From Sva-07 sp963710625 (lineage in GTDB: Bacteria > Actinomycetota > Acidimicrobiia > Acidimicrobiales > Ilumatobacteraceae), in NCBI GenBank assembly GCA_963710625.1, contig CAVQBG010000024.1, positions 62,001-126,000 of the forward strand: 64,000 nucleotides of DNA, read 5' to 3'. Every line of letters starts with the position of its first letter. Position 1 is the first letter of the stretch. Below are positions 1 to 8,906 of this stretch, piece by piece. Below the pieces are notes generated by a model. The model saw nothing but the letters and a program-made list of their open reading frames with translations, was not told the DNA's origin and ran no database searches. Position numbers and translations under genes: made by a program.

Positions 1-73
1 GGATCAGCGCCCGAGACCATCGGACGAGTGTAGGTGCGCGACTACCCGCACCAGAGAGCGGTGCTGGCAGAAT

Positions 74-1060
74 GTGCGGGTGAGCACGTTGGAGCGGTCG
101 TCGATCCTGATCACGGGCGGTACCGGCTCGTTCGGCAAGGCGTTCACCCGGTGGGCGCTCGACCACCTCGATCCGGCCCGGCTCGTCGTGTTCTCCCGCG
201 ACGAGCTCAAGCAGTACGAGATGCGCCAACAGCTCGGAGACGACCCCCGCGTTCGCTGGTTCATCGGTGACGTGCGTGATCGCGGGCGGCTCACTCGGGC
301 GCTCGACGGGGTGGAGTTCGTGATCCATGCGGCGGCGCTCAAGCAGGTCGACACGGCCGAATACAACCCGTTCGAGTGCATCGCCACCAACGTCCTCGGC
401 GCGGAGAACGTGATCAACGCATCGATCGACGCCGGAGTTCGCCAGGTGATCGCGTTGTCCACCGACAAGGCATCGAGCCCGATCAACCTCTACGGCGCGT
501 CCAAGCTGTGCTCCGACAAGCTGTTCGTCGCCGGGAACCACTACGCCAGTCACTCGGCGACTCGGTTCGCAGTCGTGCGCTACGGCAACGTGATGGGGAG
601 CCGCGGGTCGGTGATCCCGTACTTCCGGCAATTGGCGCCGACCGGTCGTCTCCCGATCACCGACACGCGGATGACGCGCTTCTGGATCACGTTGGACCAG
701 GCGGTCCGCTTCGTGGCCGACAGCTTCGAGCGGATGTCCGGTGGCGAGCTGTTCGTCCCGCGGATTCCGTCGACGACCGTGCTCGACCTGGCGCGAGCGA
801 TCGCACCCGATGCGGTGCACGACGTCGTCGGCATCCGGCCGGGCGAGAAACTGCACGAGGAGATGGTCTCGGTCGACGACGCACGTCGGACGTTCGAGTA
901 CGACGACTACTACGCCATCGCGCCGTTGCTGTCGGGCTGGACCGATCAGGATCCCTTCGCGAACGGCAAACCCGTCCCGGACGAGTTCTCCTACCGATCG
1001 GACACCAACGAGCAGTGGCTCGGGGTCGACGAACTCAGGGCGCTGCTCGCGACCATCTGA
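74..1060 (+). CDS. pseB: UDP-N-acetylglucosamine 4,6-dehydratase (inverting), PseB
   Basis: First enzyme of CMP-pseudaminic acid synthesis: it converts UDP-GlcNAc to the 4-keto-6-deoxy, C5-inverted sugar. The 328 residues match the usual length of about 330. An extended-SDR Rossmann motif GGTGSFG lies at residues 15-21, STDKA begins at 129 and YGASK at 140-144, as expected for this subfamily. GTG at 74 is the first in-frame start and GTG at 80 is an alternative. The stop codon overlaps the pseC ATG by one base (TGATG), so this opens a translationally coupled operon with pseC, pseG-pseH, pseI and pseF. The 73 bases upstream hold no gene I can support. A CapD-type dehydratase is a less likely alternative, because the next four genes are all pseudaminic acid enzymes. 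Confidence 0.9.
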   Translation: MRVSTLERSSILITGGTGSFGKAFTRWALDHLDPARLVVFSRDELKQYEMRQQLGDDPRVRWFIGDVRDRGRLTRALDGVEFVIHAAALKQVDTAEYNPFECIATNVLGAENVINASIDAGVRQVIALSTDKASSPINLYGASKLCSDKLFVAGNHYASHSATRFAVVRYGNVMGSRGSVIPYFRQLAPTGRLPITDTRMTRFWITLDQAVRFVADSFERMSGGELFVPRIPSTTVLDLARAIAPDAVHDVVGIRPGEKLHEEMVSVDDARRTFEYDDYYAIAPLLSGWTDQDPFANGKPVPDEFSYRSDTNEQWLGVDELRALLATI

Positions 1061-2148
1061 TGATCCCCTACGGTCGACAGTCGATCGACGACGAGGACGT
1101 TGCCGCCGTCGTCGAGGTGCTCCGTGGCGACTGGCTCACGCAGGGTCCGACGGTCGAGCGATTCGAACGTGCGCTCGCCGATCGAGTGGCCGCCCGCCAC
1201 GCCGTGGCTTTCTCCTCCGGAACCGCAGCGCTCCACGGTGCTGCTGCTGCGGCAGGATTCGGCGACGGCGACGTGGTGGTGACCTCACCGCTCACGTTCA
1301 TGGCGACAGCGAACTGCGTCCGCTACGTGGGCGCCCAGCCGGGACTGGTCGACATCGACCCGGCGACGTGGAACCTCGACCTCTCCCAGGTGCCCAACGA
1401 CATCGCAGGCGTGATCCCCGTCCACTACGGCGGGCTGCCGGTGGCGCTGGACCGTTGGCACCCGTCCAGCCGGACCGTCGTGATCGAGGACGCTGCGCAC
1501 GCGCTGGGAGCCTCGACACCGTCCGGGCCGGTGGGCAGTTGTGGCGAGAGCGCCATGACCTGCTTCTCGCTGCACCCCGTCAAGCCGATCACCACCGGCG
1601 AGGGCGGGATCGTCACCACGAACGACGACGAACTCGCCGACCGACTTCGCCGCTTCCGCACCCATGGGATCGTCCGCCGCCCCGACCTCGGGGGTTGGGC
1701 GTACGAGATCTCGGACATCGGATACAACTACCGCCTCACCGACATCCAGGCAGCACTCGGTCTGTCGCAACTGCGCCGGCTCGACCGGTTCATCGACCGG
1801 CGAAACGAGATCGCCGAGCACTACCGGGAGTTGCTGGCCGACCTCCCGATCGGGCTGCCGCCCGCCGCGCCGACCGGCTACCGGCACGGCTATCACCTCT
1901 TCGCGGTTCGCGTCCCGGATCGCCGGGAGGTCTACGACCGCCTGCGCGACGCAGGAATCGCAACCCAGGTCCACTACGTGCCGATCCATCACCATCCGGT
2001 GAGCGCGGACATCGAGCTGCCACCCGGTGGCCTGCCGGCGTGCGACGCGTTGTACGAGGGGCTGCTCAGCCTGCCGATGTTCCCGACGCTCACCGATGAC
2101 GATGTCCGCCACGTCGCCGAACAGGTGCGAAGGAGCCTCGATGCCTGA
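1060..2148 (+). CDS. pseC: UDP-4-amino-4,6-dideoxy-AltNAc transaminase, PseC
   Basis: PLP-dependent DegT/DnrJ/EryC1-fold aminotransferase that aminates C4 of the PseB product. It has 362 residues. The ATG at 1060 shares a base with the pseB stop, and an upstream extension in the same frame lies inside pseB. Visible family features are SSGTAALHG near 52-60, EDAAHALG near 143-150 (the Asp that contacts the PLP nitrogen), and the PLP-binding Lys175 in HPVKPITTGEGG. The stop lies within the first codons of the next gene (8-nt overlap), which supports coupled translation. Sugar aminotransferases of this fold are hard to tell apart by sequence alone, so the assignment rests on length, motifs and operon position. 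Confidence 0.9.
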   Translation: MIPYGRQSIDDEDVAAVVEVLRGDWLTQGPTVERFERALADRVAARHAVAFSSGTAALHGAAAAAGFGDGDVVVTSPLTFMATANCVRYVGAQPGLVDIDPATWNLDLSQVPNDIAGVIPVHYGGLPVALDRWHPSSRTVVIEDAAHALGASTPSGPVGSCGESAMTCFSLHPVKPITTGEGGIVTTNDDELADRLRRFRTHGIVRRPDLGGWAYEISDIGYNYRLTDIQAALGLSQLRRLDRFIDRRNEIAEHYRELLADLPIGLPPAAPTGYRHGYHLFAVRVPDRREVYDRLRDAGIATQVHYVPIHHHPVSADIELPPGGLPACDALYEGLLSLPMFPTLTDDDVRHVAEQVRRSLDA

Positions 2149-3565
2149 GGGTCGTCATGTGGTCGTGTGCGCCGACGCCTCCCCGGATCTCGGCCTCGGT
2201 CACGTCATGCGCTCGCTCGTGCTCGCTCACGAGCTCACGGCGGCCGGGTGTGCCACCACGATCTGTGGAGTCGGGGTTCCCGCCGACCTGCTGGGGTCGA
2301 CCGACCTGGTCACCCGGCGAGACGCCGACGATGTCGACACGGTGATCGGACTGCGCCCCGACTTCGTCGTCGTGGACGGTGACCACTTCACCGCCGACTT
2401 CTTCGCCGCTCTCGATGCTCACGGGATCGGGTACGCCGTCATCGACGACAACGGTGACACCGCTGCCGGCCGGCCGGTCGTGGTCGTCAACCAGAATCCC
2501 CATGCGAAACCGGCGATGTACGACCACCTCGAGGGGAATCCTCTCCTGCTGTTGGGCGTGCGATTCGCGCTGCTCAGGCCCGAGATCGACGAGATCGCTC
2601 GGCAGGCACCGGCGCGTCGAGCGGGAACCGTCTTCGTGGCGTTCGGCGGCAGCGATCCCCGCCGACTGACCGAGCCCGTCGCAGTCCGACTGGCATCGGA
2701 GGGGCTCACCGTCCGGGTCGCCGTCGGCCCCGTGCACCCGGAGCGAGCAGAACTCGTCTCCAGGTTCGACGGAGAAGCAGGTGTCACGGTCACCGAACCC
2801 GAGGACTACGCCACCGAGCTCGCCACCGCGAGCGTGGCGGTGCTCGCTGCCGGCTCGAGCCTGCTGGAAGCGGCAGCCCTCGACACGCCGGCCGTCGCCG
2901 TGATCGTGTCCGAGAACCAACGACGACTGGCGGCCGCTTCTCTCGACCAGGGCGTGGTGTTCAGGGTGTTCGACGCCGACGAGGAGTTCCTCCGCGAACT
3001 GGGCACCGACGTGGCCACCGCGCTCGGCTCGACGCTCCGCCCCGATCGGCTGCGCGTGCCCGGTTCCGGCGCCCGACTCGTTGCTGCATCAGTCACAGAT
3101 CGGATGTCGTCGCCCGTACGGCTCCGGCCGGCGTCGATCGACGATGCTGCCTTCGTGTTCTCACTTCGGACCGATGCCGACGTCCAGCAACAGTCGTTCG
3201 GAGCTGCACCGACCTGGGAGCAACACCTCGAATGGTTCCGGGCGACCATCGACGATCCTCGTCGTCGACTGATGATCGTCGAGCGCGCATCGGACCCGAT
3301 CGGACAGATCCGGCTCGACGACGTCGGCGACCACGAGGTCGTGTCACTGGCAATCGCTGAACCGGCGCGGGGACGAGGCCTCGGGCGACGCGCACTCGGC
3401 GCAGCGACTGCGCTCGCCGTCGGTGACCTCGTCGCCCACATCCGGCCGGACAATGCACGATCGCTCGCGGCGTTCTCGAGTGCCGGGTTCGTCGTGGAGT
3501 CGGAGAACGCTGACGAGGTCGTGATGCGCCGATCCTGCGGCCCGAGAACGGAGACGGCGCCGTGA
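2141..3565 (+). CDS. pseG-pseH: Fused PseG nucleotidase-hydrolase and PseH N-acetyltransferase
   Basis: One 474-residue protein appears to carry two consecutive steps of pseudaminic acid synthesis. Residues 1 to about 320 resemble PseG, the GT-B-fold hydrolase that removes UDP; its signature GLGHVMR with His21 is present, followed by a glycine-rich UDP-binding half. Residues from about 326 to the end form a GNAT domain with the acetyl-CoA loop RGRGLGRRAL near 410-419 and a PDNARSLAAFSSAGF tail typical of RimJ/PseH acetyltransferases. The ATG at 2141 overlaps pseC by 8 nt. In most organisms PseG and PseH are separate, and biochemically PseH acts before PseG, so the domain order is not the reaction order. 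The end meets pseI through a GTGA overlap. Confidence 0.87.
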   Translation: MPEGRHVVVCADASPDLGLGHVMRSLVLAHELTAAGCATTICGVGVPADLLGSTDLVTRRDADDVDTVIGLRPDFVVVDGDHFTADFFAALDAHGIGYAVIDDNGDTAAGRPVVVVNQNPHAKPAMYDHLEGNPLLLLGVRFALLRPEIDEIARQAPARRAGTVFVAFGGSDPRRLTEPVAVRLASEGLTVRVAVGPVHPERAELVSRFDGEAGVTVTEPEDYATELATASVAVLAAGSSLLEAAALDTPAVAVIVSENQRRLAAASLDQGVVFRVFDADEEFLRELGTDVATALGSTLRPDRLRVPGSGARLVAASVTDRMSSPVRLRPASIDDAAFVFSLRTDADVQQQSFGAAPTWEQHLEWFRATIDDPRRRLMIVERASDPIGQIRLDDVGDHEVVSLAIAEPARGRGLGRRALGAATALAVGDLVAHIRPDNARSLAAFSSAGFVVESENADEVVMRRSCGPRTETAP

Positions 3566-4620
3566 CCTCGATGCACATCGCCGGCCGCGCGATCGGCGTC
3601 GACGAACCTCCCTACGTGATCGCCGAGATCTCGGCGAATCACCGCGGCTCACTCACAGCAGCCATCGAGTTGGTGCACGCCGCTGCAGAAGCGGGCGCTG
3701 ACGCCGTCAAGCTCCAGCACTACACAGCCGACACGATCACCGTTCGCTCAGATCATCCCGATTTCCTCGTCACCGGTGGGACGTTGTGGGATGGCCGTCA
3801 ACTCGCCGACCTCTACACCGAGGCGATGACGCCGTGGGAGTGGACCGACGATCTTGCAGTCGCTGCGACGAACGCCGGCATCACCTGGTTCTCGACACCG
3901 TTCGACCGCACTGCCGCCGACTTCCTCGCGCGTCACGACGTCCCTGCGTTCAAGATCGCCTCGTTCGAGATCGTCGACCTGCCCTTGATCCGGTACGTGG
4001 CGGGACTCGGCAAGCCGGTGATCATCTCGACCGGCATGGCGTCGTTGGAGGAGATCGACGCAGCGGTCGGCGCAGCGGCGAACACCGAGACGGCGGTCCT
4101 GCGCTGCAACTCGGGCTATCCCGCGCTCCCGGCCGAGATGGACCTGCGAGCGATCCCGGTGATGCGCGATCGCTGGAAGCTCCCGATCGGCCTGTCCGAT
4201 CACACACTCGGCTCCACGTCGGCGATCGCGGCGGTCACGCTCGGCGCGTGCATCGTCGAGAAACATCTCACGCTCCGACGATCCGACGGAGGTCCGGATG
4301 CGGAGTTCTCGGCGGAACCGCAGGAGTTCGCTGCGCTCGTGTCGTCGCTGCGCGAGGCCCACGCCGCCCTCGGAGAGGCTCGATTCGGTCCATCCGAGCG
4401 CGAGGTCGCGAACCTGGCGTTCCGCCGGTCGCTGCGGGCCGCCCGGCCGATCGCGGCCGGGACGGCCCTGACGCCCGATGACGTCCGGTCGATGCGTCCC
4501 GCCGGCGGACTCGCCCCGGACGATCTCGATCTCGTGATCGGTTCGGTGGCATCGACCGACCTGGTCGTCGGCGACCCGATCACGTGGGACGATCTCGTGC
4601 CGTTCGAGGGGGAACGATGA
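3562..4620 (+). CDS. pseI: Pseudaminic acid synthase, PseI
   Basis: Condenses the 2,4-diacetamido-trideoxyhexose with phosphoenolpyruvate to give pseudaminic acid. The 352-residue protein has the NeuB-type TIM barrel: IAEISANHRGSL near the N-terminus, GADAVKLQHY, FSTPFD, KIASFEI, STGMAS and GLSDHTLG. A C-terminal SAF (antifreeze-like) domain spans about residues 290-350. The first part of that domain supplies substrate contacts in trans in NeuB homodimers. GTG at 3562 overlaps the pseG-pseH stop as GTGA, and the end overlaps pseF as ATGA. Close relatives are NeuB and LegI; PseI is preferred because of the linked pseB, pseC and pseG. Confidence 0.91.
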   Translation: MTSMHIAGRAIGVDEPPYVIAEISANHRGSLTAAIELVHAAAEAGADAVKLQHYTADTITVRSDHPDFLVTGGTLWDGRQLADLYTEAMTPWEWTDDLAVAATNAGITWFSTPFDRTAADFLARHDVPAFKIASFEIVDLPLIRYVAGLGKPVIISTGMASLEEIDAAVGAAANTETAVLRCNSGYPALPAEMDLRAIPVMRDRWKLPIGLSDHTLGSTSAIAAVTLGACIVEKHLTLRRSDGGPDAEFSAEPQEFAALVSSLREAHAALGEARFGPSEREVANLAFRRSLRAARPIAAGTALTPDDVRSMRPAGGLAPDDLDLVIGSVASTDLVVGDPITWDDLVPFEGER

Positions 4621-5924
4621 CATCGCTGTGTGTGATCCCGGCCCGGGGCGGGAGCCAGCGGATTCCGCGCAAGAACATCCGGCCGTTCGCCGGTGTCCCG
4701 ATCCTCGCCAGAACCATCGACATCGTGATCGAGTCCGGTGTCGCCGACCGCATCGTCGTGTCGACCGATGACGAGGAGATCGCCGAGATCGCACGAGCGG
4801 CCGGCGCCGAGGTGCCGTTCCTCCGCGCCGCCGACCTCGCCGGCGACGATGTCCCGACGATCCCGGTGGTCGCCGACACGCTCGCCAGGCTGTTCGACGA
4901 CGAGCGCGGTGGCGTCGACACGACATGGGTCGTGTACCCGACCGCCGTGCTGATCGAACCCGGGGACCTGGTTCGCGCCCACGACGACTTCGTCGCATCG
5001 GGCGCGGCGGTGGCCATGTCGGTCGTCGAGTCGCCCGGACCGATCGAGCGCGCCTGGCGACGGACCGTTCGCGGTCGTGGGCGGATGTGGTCGCCCGATC
5101 ACGTCGAGACACGGACCCAGGATCTCGAGCCGGCCTTCTTCGACGCTGGGCAGTTCTATGTCGCCGGCACCGACTTCTGGCTCAGCGGAGCGACGCTCGC
5201 CGACGCCGATCCACTGCTGGTGTCGTTGCCCCGCGAGCGCGCGATCGACATCGACACGATCGACGACTGGCGTTTCGCGGAGTCGGTCTTCGCCGGCAGG
5301 GCCGCTCGCAGCGAAGCCGACCGCCTCGAAGCACTCTGGTCGGGCGAGTTCGGCGACCGCTACGTCGACCGCAATCGTGACGCCGGCGATCCGCGCGAGC
5401 CGTTCTGGACCCACATCGTCGAACTGACCGATCCGAGTTCGGTCCTCGAAGTCGGCTGCAGCACCGGCAACAACCTGCGATGGCTCGACGACGGGTCTCG
5501 ACACGTCGTCGGCGTCGATGTCAACCGCGGCGCGCTCGACGAACTCGCCGAGCGACTTCCGCGGGTCGAATCCCACCTCGCGTCTGCTCGGAGACTCCCG
5601 TTCGACGACCAACGATTCGATCTGGTGTTCACGGCCGGCGTGCTCATCCATCAGCCCGACGAGTCGCTCGACGAGGTGCTGACAGAGATGCGACGGTGTT
5701 CGCGGCGGTGGATCATGATGGCCGAGTACTTCGCGCCGTCTCGCGAGGAGATCCACTATCGGGGGATCGAAGGAGCGCTGTTCCGGCGCGATTACGGCGC
5801 CCTGATCGCCGAACTCCACGGCGACCTCACCCTGCGCCAGTCGGGCTTCCTGGGCCGCGACGAAGGGTGGGACGACGTCACCTGGTGGTTGTTCGAACGG
5901 CAGCACCCGCAACGCGACGAGTGA
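4617..5924 (+). CDS. pseF: PseF cytidylyltransferase fused to pseudaminic acid-associated methyltransferase
   Basis: A 435-residue two-domain protein. Residues 1 to about 235 are a CMP-sugar synthetase with the signature IPARGGSQRIPRKNI at 7-21 and the DIDTIDDW motif at 211-218, so it should activate pseudaminic acid with CTP. Residues from about 242 are a class I SAM methyltransferase: WSGEFGDRYVDRN at 241-253, the SAM-binding motif VLEVGCSTGNN at 276-286, and YFAPSREEIHYRG near 371-383. These pieces match what I recall of the family annotated as pseudaminic acid biosynthesis-associated methylase (TIGR03587). In known loci the two are separate genes. The ATG at 4617 gives an ATGA overlap with pseI. 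The fusion suggests methylation coupled to CMP activation, but the methyl acceptor is unknown. Confidence 0.85.
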   Translation: MTSLCVIPARGGSQRIPRKNIRPFAGVPILARTIDIVIESGVADRIVVSTDDEEIAEIARAAGAEVPFLRAADLAGDDVPTIPVVADTLARLFDDERGGVDTTWVVYPTAVLIEPGDLVRAHDDFVASGAAVAMSVVESPGPIERAWRRTVRGRGRMWSPDHVETRTQDLEPAFFDAGQFYVAGTDFWLSGATLADADPLLVSLPRERAIDIDTIDDWRFAESVFAGRAARSEADRLEALWSGEFGDRYVDRNRDAGDPREPFWTHIVELTDPSSVLEVGCSTGNNLRWLDDGSRHVVGVDVNRGALDELAERLPRVESHLASARRLPFDDQRFDLVFTAGVLIHQPDESLDEVLTEMRRCSRRWIMMAEYFAPSREEIHYRGIEGALFRRDYGALIAELHGDLTLRQSGFLGRDEGWDDVTWWLFERQHPQRDE

Positions 5925-5950
5925 CCTCGATGCGAGTGGCATCGGAGACG

Positions 5951-6910
5951 TCAACCGTCAGCCGCCTCCAACACGTCACGAAGCTGTTGCGAGTCGAGCA
6001 GATCGACGTAGTCGACACTCTGGAGGGCCCCGCCGAGATAGAACGCAACCGACGACGAGTGGTGATAGACGGTGAGGTGATCACTGATCTCCGCCAGGAC
6101 GCCGACGAAGACCTCGGCCGGTATCCACGAGCCCGGCAGGCTCACCACGCCGTCGCGATCGACCGGGGCACCGTCGTGTGGGTGGGGCTTGTGGAACACG
6201 ACGTCGGCGCCGGCCTGTGCCTCGTCGAGCACGTGGTCGGGAGTGCGTCCCCACATCGCCAGGACCAGCGCGACGCGGCCCAGTCGTTGCGTCGGCTCAC
6301 CGAGCTGCCTCATGACGAGCTGGTGCCAGGTGTCGGCTCCGAAACGCAGTTCGTCGACGAGTCCGGGGAAACCGACCGCCTTGTGCGCAGTACGGGGGTT
6401 GAGCCGACGGTAGACGTCCGGCCGGCTGACCATGACGAGGTCGGTCTTGCGGCCCTCGCCGAACTCCCATCCGCAGCCTGTCGTGACGACCAGAACCTTC
6501 CACTTCAGCTTCCGCATCCCGCGTAGCGACATCTCGGGATTGCTCCGATAGGTGCCGATCCCCTCCTCGAAGAGCACCAGCCGTTCCGTCCGAAGGGGGG
6601 CGAAGAGCCGGTATCGGCCAACGCGATCGTCCTCGATGAACAGCGTGTCGTACCGGTTGCGAGTGAACTCCTCGATCGCCGCGTCGTCGTCGAGGTTCCA
6701 CGACACCGACGAGAAGAGCCGACCAGAGCCGCTGGAGGACATGAACTGGGCGAACTCGTCGACACCGTCGATCGAGGACGTCAGGACGTGCAACCGGCTC
6801 TCGACGATTCCGAAGTGTCGGACGATCGACGCACAGTTCAACACCTGGAGCGGCTTGCTGCACACGAACACCGACCGTCCGAAGTCGATGCCGGCAGCCC
6901 GATCAGCCAT
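5951..6910 (-). CDS. Polysialyltransferase-like glycosyltransferase, candidate nonulosonate transferase
   Basis: A 319-residue protein convergent with the pse operon (26 nt apart). It starts VFVCSKPLQVLNCASI, like bacterial GT52/polysialyltransferase-type proteins that begin with a CKTPLQ-like strand. Further matches are LFEEGIGTY at 113-121, the HKPHPHDG motif at 240-247 (the HP motif of bacterial sialyltransferases) and HHSSSVAFYLGG at 283-294 (the Ser-Ser motif). No membrane segment is evident. The ATG at 6910 is chosen because the 29 codons upstream are Arg/Cys-rich and unlike the family. The inferred role is transfer of CMP-pseudaminic acid (or its methylated form) to a surface glycan. 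The motifs are suggestive only, and the acceptor is unknown. Confidence 0.5.
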   Translation of the reverse strand: MADRAAGIDFGRSVFVCSKPLQVLNCASIVRHFGIVESRLHVLTSSIDGVDEFAQFMSSSGSGRLFSSVSWNLDDDAAIEEFTRNRYDTLFIEDDRVGRYRLFAPLRTERLVLFEEGIGTYRSNPEMSLRGMRKLKWKVLVVTTGCGWEFGEGRKTDLVMVSRPDVYRRLNPRTAHKAVGFPGLVDELRFGADTWHQLVMRQLGEPTQRLGRVALVLAMWGRTPDHVLDEAQAGADVVFHKPHPHDGAPVDRDGVVSLPGSWIPAEVFVGVLAEISDHLTVYHHSSSVAFYLGGALQSVDYVDLLDSQQLRDVLEAADG

Positions 6911-6978
6911 CGGCACCCACGCCGAACGAGCTTGTCGATGTCTGCTGCACCAGGCGTCACACTGTAGGTTCTCGCACC

Positions 6979-8670
6979 GTGGGTTGGCACGTGGCACACC
7001 AGCTGCGGCCGTTCCTGCGACGCCCGCGGCTCGACCTGTTGCTCATCGCCGGCGTGTCCGCGGTCGCCGGGCTGTTCGAGGCTGCTGTCCTCATCCTGGT
7101 GGTCAACGCTGCGGTCGCGATCGCTGATGGCACGTCGGCGTCGCCGATCGACCTCCCGATCATCGACGTCGACGCGTCGATCGGCCAGGTGCTGTGGTGC
7201 GCTGCAGGGCTGACGATCGCCGTCGCGTTGGCGAACACGTTCGTGTCCTGGTTGGCAGCCCGTGTGGGTACGGAGGTGTTGGACACGTCCAGGCACCGCA
7301 CCATCGAGGCGTTCCTCGGGGCGTCCTGGAACAGACAGTCCGCAGAGCGCCAGGGCGCAATCCAGGAGACGGCGACGACACTGGCGTTCCAGTCGTCATC
7401 GCTCACGATGACCATGATCGCCGGTTTGTCGGCCGGGCTCGCGCTGGCGGCCCTGTTCCTCGCCGCGGTCTTCATCGACCCGATCGTCACCGTCATCGTG
7501 CTGGTGTTCGGCGTCGCACTGTTCGCCGTCTTCCGGCCGGTCAGCCGACTCACGCGCCGTTACTCGAGCGTGTACGTCGAGGCGAACAGCGGCTACACCG
7601 AGGACGTGGCGCGGATGGCTGCCATGTCGATGGAGCTGCGAGTGTTCGGCGTCGAGTCGCAGATCCTCGCAGCGCTCGACCGCTCGGCCGCCACGGTGAA
7701 CGAGAGCCTCCGTCGCACTCGATTCGTTGCCCGCCTCGGCACGACGTTGTATCGAGACGTCGCAGTGCTGTTCCTCGTCGCTGCGGTGGCGGCGCTGAAT
7801 CTCGCGGGTGCCGACCGAATCGTCGAGGTCGGTGCCGTGGCGTTGCTGATCGTGCGCAGCTTGGGTTACGCGACGCTCGTGCAGTCCGCAGCCCAGCAGG
7901 TCAGCGAGCTGTCACCCAACCTCGCAACCCTCCAGAGGCGCCTCGAACGGCTGGAGTCGAGTCGGGAACAGGTCGGTTCGAACGCGGTCTCGTCCTTCGA
8001 GAAGATCGAACTCGTCGGCGTCAGTTACTCCTACGACGACCGGACTCCGGCGATCCGGGATGTCGACCTGTCGATCCGTCGCGGCGAGGTGCTCGGCGTC
8101 ATCGGACCATCCGGCAGCGGCAAGTCGACCCTCCTGCAGATCCTGCTGCGGCTTCGGATCCCGGATGCAGGAGCGGTCCTGGTCGACGGCGTCGACTACG
8201 AGACGATCGACCCGACGTCGTGGTCGCATCTCGTGGCGGTCGTGCCCCAGGAACCCCAATTGATCGAGGCGTCGATCTCCGACAACATCGCGTTCCTCCG
8301 GCCGAGCGTGACGCGCGACCGGGCCGAACGAGCAGCCGAAGCCGCGCACGTCGCCGCCGACGTGCGCGAACTGCCCAACGGCTTCGACACGCTGCTCGGG
8401 CCACGCGGAACGGGCCTGTCCGGGGGACAGAAGCAACGTGTTGCGTTCGCTCGGGCGCTGGCTGGCGATCCGCAGCTGTTGATCCTCGACGAGCCGACCA
8501 GCGCACTCGACGGCGAGTCCGAACGCCGCATTCGCGACACGATCACCGAACTCAAAGGCCACGTCACGCTCGTGATCGTGGCACACCGTTTGTCGACGCT
8601 CGACGTGTGCGACCGCGTGATCTCGATCGAGACCGGCCGGGTCGAGCCCACCGTCCCCCCAGCTGGCTGA
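6979..8670 (+). CDS. ABC transporter, fused membrane and ATPase domains
   Basis: A 563-residue half-transporter. About six membrane segments fill residues 10-310 and the nucleotide-binding domain occupies about 335-563. Walker A GPSGSGKST is at 376-384, the signature LSGGQKQ at 480-486, Walker B LLILDEPTS at about 500-508, and the H-loop sits in IVAHRLST. It is divergent from the polysialyltransferase-like gene (68 nt between starts) and would work as a homodimer. Fused exporters of this kind include lipid-linked oligosaccharide flippases such as PglK and the MsbA group. Because it adjoins nonulosonic acid genes, export of a glycan or glycolipid is a reasonable inference. A general drug or lipid exporter cannot be excluded. 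Confidence 0.88.
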   Translation: MGWHVAHQLRPFLRRPRLDLLLIAGVSAVAGLFEAAVLILVVNAAVAIADGTSASPIDLPIIDVDASIGQVLWCAAGLTIAVALANTFVSWLAARVGTEVLDTSRHRTIEAFLGASWNRQSAERQGAIQETATTLAFQSSSLTMTMIAGLSAGLALAALFLAAVFIDPIVTVIVLVFGVALFAVFRPVSRLTRRYSSVYVEANSGYTEDVARMAAMSMELRVFGVESQILAALDRSAATVNESLRRTRFVARLGTTLYRDVAVLFLVAAVAALNLAGADRIVEVGAVALLIVRSLGYATLVQSAAQQVSELSPNLATLQRRLERLESSREQVGSNAVSSFEKIELVGVSYSYDDRTPAIRDVDLSIRRGEVLGVIGPSGSGKSTLLQILLRLRIPDAGAVLVDGVDYETIDPTSWSHLVAVVPQEPQLIEASISDNIAFLRPSVTRDRAERAAEAAHVAADVRELPNGFDTLLGPRGTGLSGGQKQRVAFARALAGDPQLLILDEPTSALDGESERRIRDTITELKGHVTLVIVAHRLSTLDVCDRVISIETGRVEPTVPPAG

Positions 8671-8906
8671 TCCTACGATCCTCGACGAGAGGCAATGCCG
8701 ACGAGGATGTCGGCGGCGACGTTCGGACCCCATCCGGCGGCGATGATGGTCGGCGACGTGGCCGACCGGTCCGCGCCGACCGCGGCGTCTGATGAGACCG
8801 GCCAGAAGACCTGTTGGTACGTTTCGTCGATTCACCGGTCGCCTTGCGGTCGGCCGGCCACCTCGTGCCCGGCTGACGCAGTGCAACCCATCTGAAGGGG
8901 GTTGAT
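8671..8906. other. 236-nt intergenic region with weak hairpins
   Basis: No gene is supported here. Two inverted repeats could end transcription of the ABC gene: ATCCTCG/CGAGGAT arms shortly after its stop codon, and GTCGGC/GCCGAC arms at 8749-8766 with a 6-nt loop. A good purine-rich ribosome binding site (GAAGGGGG) precedes the GTG start at 8907. Confidence 0.35.

Noticed and set aside
6911..6997. N-terminal extension of the polysialyltransferase-like protein by 29 residues
   Set aside because: The extension is Arg/Cys-rich and would overlap the start of the divergent ABC transporter gene.
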